Assembly (NCBI GenBank): GCA_045631845.1
Contig: JAZQVM010000063.1
Location: 1 to 18,813 of the forward strand
Direction of reading: 5' to 3'
Origin: CAKSHC01 sp045631845
Lineage (GTDB): Bacteria > Bacillota > Clostridia > Oscillospirales > UMGS1783
DNA length: 18,813 nucleotides
Below, in pieces: positions 13,440 through 17,482 of this stretch. The notes beneath the pieces were generated by a model. The model was not told the DNA's origin, did not search any database, and was given only the letters and a program-made list of their open reading frames with translations. The number at the start of each line of letters is the position of its first letter. Position 1 is the stretch's first letter. The translations under genes were made by a program, and so were the position numbers.

Positions 13440-13468
13440 TTGCCAAACCGCCTATTTTGTGGTATGCT
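13440..13468 (+). promoter_or_regulatory. Promoter of the 61-aa membrane protein gene
   Basis: TTGCCA (13440-13445), 17 bp and TATGCT (13463-13468) are followed by AAGGAGATG at 13481-13489 and the ATG at 13495. The promoter is divergent from the two-component operon. Confidence 0.6.
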
Positions 13469-13494
13469 AAGAAAAAACACAAGGAGATGATTCT

Positions 13495-13680
13495 ATGGCA
13501 AGAGGTAACGGCGGCCTGACCTCCCCCTCGGTACGCACCCTCATTCTGTCCCTGCTCATCGTCGTGCTGGGCATCGTCGGCCGATTTATCGATATTCCCT
13601 TTATCACCGAATATAGTTTTTGGCTTCCTGTCGCCGGCTTCAGCCTGCTGATGCTGGGCACCCTGTTTCGGGGTCTGTAA
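13495..13680 (+). CDS. Small two-helix membrane protein, unknown
   Basis: The protein is 61 aa. It has a short polar, Gly-rich N-terminus (MARGNGGLTSPSVR) and two hydrophobic segments at about 15-30 and 40-58, joined by a loop with FIDIPFITEYS. It has its own promoter, an ideal AAGGAG site and GCC-rich host-like codons, so it is probably a real host gene. I do not recognise a family. The gene is divergent from the two-component system, so it may respond to it or to envelope conditions, but nothing shows this directly. Confidence 0.65.
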   Translation: MARGNGGLTSPSVRTLILSLLIVVLGIVGRFIDIPFITEYSFWLPVAGFSLLMLGTLFRGL

Positions 13681-13698
13681 AATTTTCTTAACTTTTTG

Positions 13699-13727
13699 TT
13701 TACAAATTTGACAAAGTATGGTATACT
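13699..13727 (+). promoter_or_regulatory. Promoter of the TSCPD-domain gene
   Basis: TTTACA (13699-13704), 17 bp and TATACT (13722-13727) predict a transcript start near 13734. That leaves a leader of about 90 nt before the ATG at 13825. A TTGACA also occurs at 13708-13713 but is too close to the -10 to pair with it. Confidence 0.6.
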
Positions 13728-13776
13728 ACGGGTAGCGATTTAGAACTTTTTCATCATTCTTTTCATTCCTTTGACG

Positions 13777-13812
13777 AAGGTGCCCGCAGTTTTGGGCATC
13801 TTTGTTGTTTTT
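13777..13812 (+). promoter_or_regulatory. Leader hairpin with T-rich tail before the TSCPD gene
   Basis: AAGGTGCCC (13777-13785) pairs with GGGCATCTT (13794-13802), nine pairs including one G-T, around an 8-nt loop. TTTGTTGTTTTT follows, then CGGAGG. It looks like an attenuator or a partial terminator inside the leader. No known riboswitch class was recognised. Confidence 0.35.
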
Positions 13813-13824
13813 CGGAGGAAAATC

Positions 13825-14076
13825 ATGACCTATACTTATAAAACTCGGGGCACCTGCTCCACCGCCATCACCCTCGATCTGGAGGGCGACATTGTCCGTA
13901 ACGTCAAATTCATGGGCGGCTGCAACGGCAACCTCAAAGCCATCGGCAAACTGGTCGAAGGCATGACCGTCGATCAGATCGAACAAACCCTCTCGGGCAA
14001 CACCTGCGGCCCTCGCCCCACCTCCTGCGCCGACCAGCTGGCCAAAGCCGTCCGCGAAGCCTACAACAATCAATAA
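13825..14076 (+). CDS. TSCPD-domain protein (TIGR03905-type)
   Basis: The protein is 83 aa from ATG 13825, which has CGGAGG about 9 bp upstream; the longer frame from 13771 lacks such a site. Cysteines sit at 11, 33, 61 and 68: RGTCSTAI, FMGGCNGNL, NTCGPRPTSCADQLA. The last matches the TSCPD signature and GGCNGNLKAIGKLVEGM the conserved centre. Stand-alone TSCPD proteins are common in anaerobic Firmicutes. The domain also occurs at the end of some ribonucleotide reductases, and a metal- or redox-binding role is plausible but unproven. The gene is monocistronic with a hairpin leader, and its terminator is the sequence duplicated at 15301. Confidence 0.88.
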   Translation: MTYTYKTRGTCSTAITLDLEGDIVRNVKFMGGCNGNLKAIGKLVEGMTVDQIEQTLSGNTCGPRPTSCADQLAKAVREAYNNQ

Positions 14077-14079
14077 TAT

Positions 14080-14110
14080 GAAATCGCACACAATCGTGTG
14101 CGATTTTTTG
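14080..14110 (+). terminator. Terminator of the TSCPD gene
   Basis: ATCGCACAC (14083-14091) pairs with GTGTGCGAT (14096-14104) around AATC, followed by a T-tract, directly after the TAA. It is part of the 66-bp direct repeat. Confidence 0.9.
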
Positions 14111-14148
14111 TATGTTTCTCCATTTCCTTTCATATAATAAAAGAAAAG
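14083..14148 (+). repeat. 66-bp direct repeat, left copy (terminator of TSCPD gene)
   Basis: This copy matches 15301-15367 with three substitutions and one extra T in the right copy. It contains the terminator hairpin and 40 bp beyond, including CATATAATAAAAG. Identity ends exactly where the hairpin of the XRE gene begins. Confidence 0.9.
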
Positions 14149-14173
14149 CGGAGTGGAAATCCACTCCGCTTTT
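14144..14173. terminator. Terminator of the second XRE gene
   Basis: AAAAGCGGAGTGG (14144-14156) pairs perfectly with CCACTCCGCTTTT (14161-14173) around AAAT. The stop codon of the XRE gene (14172-14174) overlaps the base of the stem. Its first bases AAAAG are shared with the end of the direct repeat. Confidence 0.85.
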
Positions 14174-14429
14174 AAATTTTATCATCTATGTCAGCAAGCA
14201 ATTCCTCTATGGGCGTTTCTAATGCCCTCGAGAAAATAACTAAATCTATGTCTGTTACAAATCTCTCACCATTTTCTACCCGTCTAATAAAATAATGGTC
14301 AACATCAAAGCCAAGCAACTGCATCTTGGTTGCTAATTTGCGTTGAGATAACCCTTTCCTTTTTCTAATTTCCGCAATTTTTTTACCTGTCAGATTGTTT
14401 GTGCCATCAGCAGCTTTGATCTTAAACAT
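14172..14429 (-). CDS. XRE-family helix-turn-helix regulator
   Basis: The protein is 85 aa. The HTH runs from about residue 15: TGKKIAEIRKRKGLSQRKLATKM, then VDHYFIRRVENGERFVTDIDLVIFSRAL, and a C-terminal helix ETPIEELLADI. RRVENGER and a two-residue-longer turn before it resemble XRE regulators of mobile elements. The ATG at 14429 has AAGGTGAA on the minus strand. Its operators are probably the two TGAATA-type palindromes at 14449-14461 and 14501-14513. The first lies about 20 bp upstream of its own start, so autoregulation is likely. Codons are AT-rich. Confidence 0.88.
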   Translation of the reverse strand: MFKIKAADGTNNLTGKKIAEIRKRKGLSQRKLATKMQLLGFDVDHYFIRRVENGERFVTDIDLVIFSRALETPIEELLADIDDKI

Positions 14430-14445
14430 AAAAATTCACCTTTTT

Positions 14446-14516
14446 TGTTGAATAGTATTTACTTTTATCTTATTCTATGCTATAATGGCACCAATATTGG
14501 TGAATACTATTCAACA
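14446..14516 (+). promoter_or_regulatory. Promoter framed by paired operator palindromes
   Basis: TTTACT (14458-14463), 17 bp and an extended TGC-TATAAT (14478-14486) form a strong promoter for the membrane protein gene. A perfect 14-bp inverted repeat, TGTTGAATAGTATT (14446-14459) and AATACTATTCAACA (14503-14516), frames it. Within each arm is a near-palindrome, TGAATAGTATTTA and TGAATACTATTCA, with centres 52 bp apart (about five turns). A further palindrome, CACCAATATTGGTG, lies at 14489-14502. The left site covers the -35 and the right one the early transcript, a layout suited to tight repression by the XRE protein. Confidence 0.75.
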
Positions 14517-14567
14517 GAAGTGCGTTTGCCGATATTGCAATTTACTTTTCAAAAAGGAGAACAAGCT

Positions 14568-15119
14568 ATGGGTTTCTTAGACAAAATGAATAACAATAAG
14601 AAAACTCCCCGCCCGAAGGGATCGTCCTTACCGCAGTTGGTGCAGATTATCATATTTGCCATTGTCCAAATTTTGATGCTTTGCTTCTGGGATATGAAAG
14701 TGATGATTTTGATTATAGTCCCTATAGTATCTCATGTTTGGATTGGGCAAACGAGAATCTTGTTCAGAAAGCCCCAAAAGGAAGAGCGTCCATCAAAAAC
14801 ATACATTCCGGAAAAAATATGGCAAATCATTGTATTGGCCATCTTAGTTGTTGAAGGGATAATTGCAGCGATTGAGACACTCATAACAAGACAACCCGGC
14901 TTTTTTATTGAGCTTGTATTGTATCCCATTGTCATCTTGATTGCCTATGCTATTCTAACAGGGCAAACTCATCTTAAATATAAAAAGGGTGAACGGCCAA
15001 AGAGAAGCAACTGGAAAGAAGGTAAGGAGTATGTTGTCTCGGCAAATTTGTATCGCGACAAATATGGGAATTATTACGACTTAAACGGCATTCCCACCTT
15101 ACCCCCAAATAAGCATTAG
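14568..15119 (+). CDS. Four-helix membrane protein, unknown
   Basis: The protein is 183 aa from ATG 14568, which has AAGGAGA at 14554-14560; the longer frame to 14445 would cross the promoter. It has a short basic N-terminus, hydrophobic segments at about 23-40, 43-60, 84-105 and 112-131, basic linkers between helices 2 and 3 (RKPQKEERPSK), and a cytoplasmic-looking tail rich in Tyr and Asn (RDKYGNYYDLNGIPTLPP). I do not recognise a family. The gene is AT-rich, lies next to a divergent XRE gene and under an operator-rich promoter, so its product is probably kept off until a signal. A toxin-like or immunity role is possible but unsupported by motifs. Confidence 0.75.
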   Translation: MGFLDKMNNNKKTPRPKGSSLPQLVQIIIFAIVQILMLCFWDMKVMILIIVPIVSHVWIGQTRILFRKPQKEERPSKTYIPEKIWQIIVLAILVVEGIIAAIETLITRQPGFFIELVLYPIVILIAYAILTGQTHLKYKKGERPKRSNWKEGKEYVVSANLYRDKYGNYYDLNGIPTLPPNKH

Positions 15120-15143
15120 TAATTCATAAAGCAATTTGCGCAC

Positions 15144-15181
15144 AAATCTCCTTGCTTTACATTGGTAAAGCAAGGAGATTT
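15144..15181 (+). terminator. Long hairpin after the membrane protein gene, overlapping the relic's ribosome binding site
   Basis: A perfect 17-bp stem, AAATCTCCTTGCTTTAC (15144-15160) with GTAAAGCAAGGAGATTT (15165-15181), has an ATTG loop and is followed by TTATAT. It probably terminates the membrane protein transcript. The 3' arm contains AAGGAG, the ribosome binding site of the AbrB-like relic whose ATG is at 15190. Confidence 0.65.
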
Positions 15182-15189
15182 TTATATGC

Positions 15190-15297
15190 ATGAAAGCAAC
15201 AGATATTGTGAGAGAAATAGACAATTTGAGTCGTGTGGTTATACTGAAAGAAATCAGAAGAACAATGAGGATAAGAGAAGACTCCCCTTTACATACC
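15190..15297 (+). pseudogene. Truncated AbrB/SpoVT-type DNA-binding domain
   Basis: Thirty-six codons match the N-terminal swapped-hairpin domain of SpoVT/AbrB regulators (family pattern MKATGIVRRIDDLGRVVIPKEIRR): here MKATDIVREIDNLS, RVVILKEIRRTM, then RIREDSPL. Conserved positions have changed (Gly to Asp and to Ser, the Pro of VIPKE to Leu). The similarity ends at 15297-15300, exactly where the right copy of the 66-bp repeat begins. The frame then stays open through the repeat to 15480, giving a 96-codon chimera with no sense in its second part. It is a decayed remnant of an earlier gene cut by the rearrangement that created the repeat junction. Confidence 0.7.
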
Positions 15298-15300
15298 AAC

Positions 15301-15367
15301 ATCGCACACAATCGTGTGCGATTTTTTTGTATGTTTTTCTGTTTCCTTTCATATAATAAAAGAAAAG
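15301..15367 (+). repeat. 67-bp direct repeat, right copy
   Basis: This is a near-identical copy of 14083-14148, hairpin included, so it can act as a second terminator ahead of the ctsR operon. It joins the AbrB-like relic on its left to host-like sequence on its right. Confidence 0.9.
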
Positions 15368-15381
15368 AAAGGAACTGCGCC

Positions 15382-15480
15382 ATGAAAACACCGCCGCCCC
15401 TCCAAGAAAAAGAGCAAAAATCCAAAGAACATTCCCGCTTCACTCCCCTCGACCAAAAAAATTTCCCCATACCCTCTTGA
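15382..15480 (+). CDS. Possible 32-aa small ORF, unknown
   Basis: ATG 15382 with AAAGGA upstream opens a 32-codon frame rich in Pro, Lys, Glu and Ser (MKTPPPLQEKEQKSKEHSR...) with no hydrophobic segment. Its stop overlaps the -35 of the ctsR promoter. A TATAAT lies 25 bp before the start within the repeat. It could be a real small protein, the end of a truncated gene, or chance. Confidence 0.2.
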   Translation: MKTPPPLQEKEQKSKEHSRFTPLDQKNFPIPS

Positions 15481-15532
15481 CTTTTCCTGACCATTGTGTA
15501 TACTATAATCAGAATAGTCAAATATAGTCAAA
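15477..15532 (+). promoter_or_regulatory. ctsR operon promoter with CtsR operator
   Basis: TTGACT (15477-15482), 16 bp and TATACT (15499-15504) form the promoter. Just downstream is the CtsR heptad repeat AGTCAAA-TAT-AGTCAAA (15516-15532), matching the known consensus RGTCAAA-NAN-RGTCAAA exactly. A third GTCAAA at 15533-15538 runs into AAAAGGAG. Binding of CtsR here would block the start of transcription, giving heat- and stress-relieved autoregulation. Confidence 0.93.
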
Positions 15533-15551
15533 GTCAAAAGGAGTAAAACCA

Positions 15552-16004
15552 ATGGGATTAACCGATAATATTGCCGCCTTTTTAATGGAGTTGTTAGACG
15601 AGAGCACGGGCGAGCTGGAAGTCCAGCGGCAGGAACTGGCGCAGCGCTTCGGCGTGGTGCCCAGCCAGATCAACTACGTGCTCTCCTCCCGTTTTCGTCC
15701 CGAACAGGGCTACCGCATCGAGAGCCGTCGGGGCGGCGGCGGGTATATCCGCATCTATCGCGTGCAGGACAACGACGCGGGGCGCATCATGCACTTGGTC
15801 AACGCCATCGGCGAGAGTTTAGATGCCGAAACGGCCAGCCAGCACCTCAAAAACCTGCTGGCCTACGACATTCTCACTGCCGAACAGTGCCGCCTGATTG
15901 CCGCCGCCCTCTCCGAACGGGCGCTGGCGCCTTTGGCTCGGGCCGACCGCAATATCATCCGTGCCCGCCTCTTCAAAAACATGCTGGTTTCTACCATTTC
16001 CTAA
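15552..16004 (+). CDS. ctsR: Class III stress gene repressor CtsR
   Basis: The protein is 150 aa, usual length. It represses clp genes at low temperature and is released on heat or when McsB acts. The winged HTH is seen in LAQRFGVVPSQINYVLSSRF (29-48) and the glycine-rich wing RRGGGGYIRI (59-68), which is the thermosensing loop in the family. The C-terminal dimerisation domain follows (LLAYDILTAEQCRLIAAAL). The start ATG 15552 has AAAAGGAG 8 bp upstream. It is first in the ctsR-mcsA-mcsB-clpC operon under a perfect CtsR box. Confidence 0.97.
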   Translation: MGLTDNIAAFLMELLDESTGELEVQRQELAQRFGVVPSQINYVLSSRFRPEQGYRIESRRGGGGYIRIYRVQDNDAGRIMHLVNAIGESLDAETASQHLKNLLAYDILTAEQCRLIAAALSERALAPLARADRNIIRARLFKNMLVSTIS

Positions 16005-16022
16005 AAAGGAGGAATAATTCCT

Positions 16023-16469
16023 ATGTTGTGTCAAAACTGTCATCAACGCACGGCCAACACCTTTATCTCCCGCACCGTCGGGGGACACACTACCGAACTG
16101 CACCTGTGCGCCCAGTGCGCCAAGGAGTTGGCCTTTGATAAGGTGTCCCTCTTGGGGTTTGACCTGCCCAAAGCACGCCCCACCCGCCGTGCCTGCCCCA
16201 CCTGCGGGGCGACGATGGACACCATCTCGGCCACGGGCATGCTGGGCTGTCCGAGTTGCTACACCTTCTTTGAAAAGGAACTGACCCCCGCCATCACCCG
16301 CTCCCACGGCACCGCCACCCACACCGACTATCAGCCAAAACCGCCCCAAAAAAGCGAACGGGAACAGCTGGAAGAAGAAATGCGTGCGGCGATTGCCAAG
16401 GAAGATTTTGAACAGGCGGCCGCCCTGCGTGACCGCATCAAAGCCCTGAAAAAGGAGGAAGAACAATGA
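16023..16469 (+). CDS. mcsA: McsA, zinc-binding activator of McsB
   Basis: The protein is 148 aa. Four CxxC pairs (Cys3/6, 29/32, 58/61, 76/79) form the N-terminal zinc-binding module, and a UVR motif lies at the C-terminus (about 112-147, EDFEQAAALRDRIKALK). McsA activates the arginine kinase McsB and protects under metal and heat stress. AAAGGAGGA precedes the ATG. The stop overlaps the mcsB start (ATGA), which implies coupled translation and assembly of the McsA-McsB complex. Confidence 0.95.
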   Translation: MLCQNCHQRTANTFISRTVGGHTTELHLCAQCAKELAFDKVSLLGFDLPKARPTRRACPTCGATMDTISATGMLGCPSCYTFFEKELTPAITRSHGTATHTDYQPKPPQKSEREQLEEEMRAAIAKEDFEQAAALRDRIKALKKEEEQ

Positions 16470-17470
16470 GTGCCGACCGCTATGCCGTATCCTCCCGGGT
16501 GCGCTTTGCCCGCAACCTCAACTATCCTTTCCCCGACCGCCTGACGGAAACGGGCGATATCAAGACGAGAAAAGCCATCTGTGAGCAGGTCAAAGAAGCC
16601 TTTTTCAGCATAAGCGAGGACTTTTCGGGGCAATATGATTATATCGATATGGACACCCTCCCCCGCGAAAAGGCGCTGGAACTGACCGAGCGTCACCTCA
16701 TCTCTCCCGCCTTTGCCGGCGGCGAGACGGGACGAGGGCTGATCGTCAGCAAAAGCCGCGACCTGTCTATTATGATTAATGAAGAAGACCACCTGCGCAT
16801 CCAAGCCTTTGCCGACGGCTATGCCCTTGAGGAAGCCTACCGTAAGGCCAAGGAAATTGACCGCTTGTTGGCCGCCCGCCTCGACTTTGCTTATAGCGAG
16901 AAGCTGGGCTACCTCACCGCCTGCCATACCAACCTCGGCACCGGCATGCGCGCCTCCTGTATGCTCCACCTGCCCGTCATCACCTCGACCGGCGCCCTGC
17001 GCGATTTGATTAGTGAGACGGGTCGATTGGGCGTCACCATGCGCGGCAACTTCGGCGAGGGCAGCGGCTCCTCGGCCGAACTGTATCAGCTGAGTAATAT
17101 GTTCACCCTCGGCGTCACCGAAACCGAGATTGTAGACCGCATCAGCCGCATCTTGGAATCGGTCTGCGCTCAGGAAAAGAAACTGGCCGATGCGTGGTAT
17201 AAAGCCGATGCGCTGGCCATTGACGACCGCATCTTCCGTGCCGAGGGTACGGCACGCTACGCCAGAAGCATGAGCAGTAAGGAGCTGGAAAAACTCTACT
17301 CCCTCATGCGCCTTGGCGCCGAACTGGGTGTCAACACCCACACCCCCGCCAAACTCGACTCCCTCTATAAAAGCCTGCGCCCCGCCGTGCTGGCCGCCAT
17401 TCCCGAAGGCCGCACCCCCGAGGGCCGTGACAAACTGCGCGCCGACATCCTGCGCCAATCTTTAGAATAA
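16466..17470 (+). CDS. mcsB: Protein arginine kinase McsB
   Basis: The protein is 334 aa. It phosphorylates arginines of misfolded proteins (and CtsR), marking them for ClpCP. The phosphagen-kinase fold is evident: SSRVRFARN (9-17), IMINEEDHLRIQ (102-113) with the acidic catalytic loop, LTACHTNLGTGMRAS (150-164) with the conserved Cys153, and RGNFGEGSGSSAELYQLSN (193-211). It begins about 15-18 residues closer to the first motif than B. subtilis McsB, lacking the usual ...WYxxxGPExDVV(I/L) leader; no in-frame upstream start is available because mcsA overlaps by 4 nt. Whether this shortened N-terminus matters is unclear. GAGGA precedes the start. Confidence 0.96.
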   Translation: MSADRYAVSSRVRFARNLNYPFPDRLTETGDIKTRKAICEQVKEAFFSISEDFSGQYDYIDMDTLPREKALELTERHLISPAFAGGETGRGLIVSKSRDLSIMINEEDHLRIQAFADGYALEEAYRKAKEIDRLLAARLDFAYSEKLGYLTACHTNLGTGMRASCMLHLPVITSTGALRDLISETGRLGVTMRGNFGEGSGSSAELYQLSNMFTLGVTETEIVDRISRILESVCAQEKKLADAWYKADALAIDDRIFRAEGTARYARSMSSKELEKLYSLMRLGAELGVNTHTPAKLDSLYKSLRPAVLAAIPEGRTPEGRDKLRADILRQSLE

Positions 17471-17482
17471 GGAAGTGATCGC

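Larger units (their letters stand above)
14083..15367. mobile_element. Candidate cassette 2: XRE regulator plus four-helix membrane protein between direct repeats
   Basis: Two 66/67-bp near-identical repeats of the TSCPD terminator region bracket a terminator, a minus-strand XRE gene, a promoter with paired operators, a plus-strand membrane protein gene, a hairpin and a truncated AbrB/SpoVT relic. The insert is clearly AT-richer than the GCC-rich genes on either side. No recombinase is encoded. The layout mirrors cassette 1. Acquisition by insertion is the simplest reading, but a dispersed terminator-containing repeat in this genome could also account for the two copies. Confidence 0.45.

Noticed and set aside
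13681..13824. Known riboswitch or T-box in the TSCPD leader
   Set aside because: Only one short stem is visible, with no conserved riboswitch core or T-box sequence.
14445..14567. Upstream extension of the four-helix membrane protein
   Set aside because: The extra codons cover the operator and promoter region; ATG 14568 has AAGGAGA.
16331..17458. 375-codon open frame on the minus strand opposite mcsB
   Set aside because: It overlaps mcsA/mcsB completely, has Gly/Ala/His-rich low-information sequence and no ribosome binding site logic; it is a mirror of codon bias.
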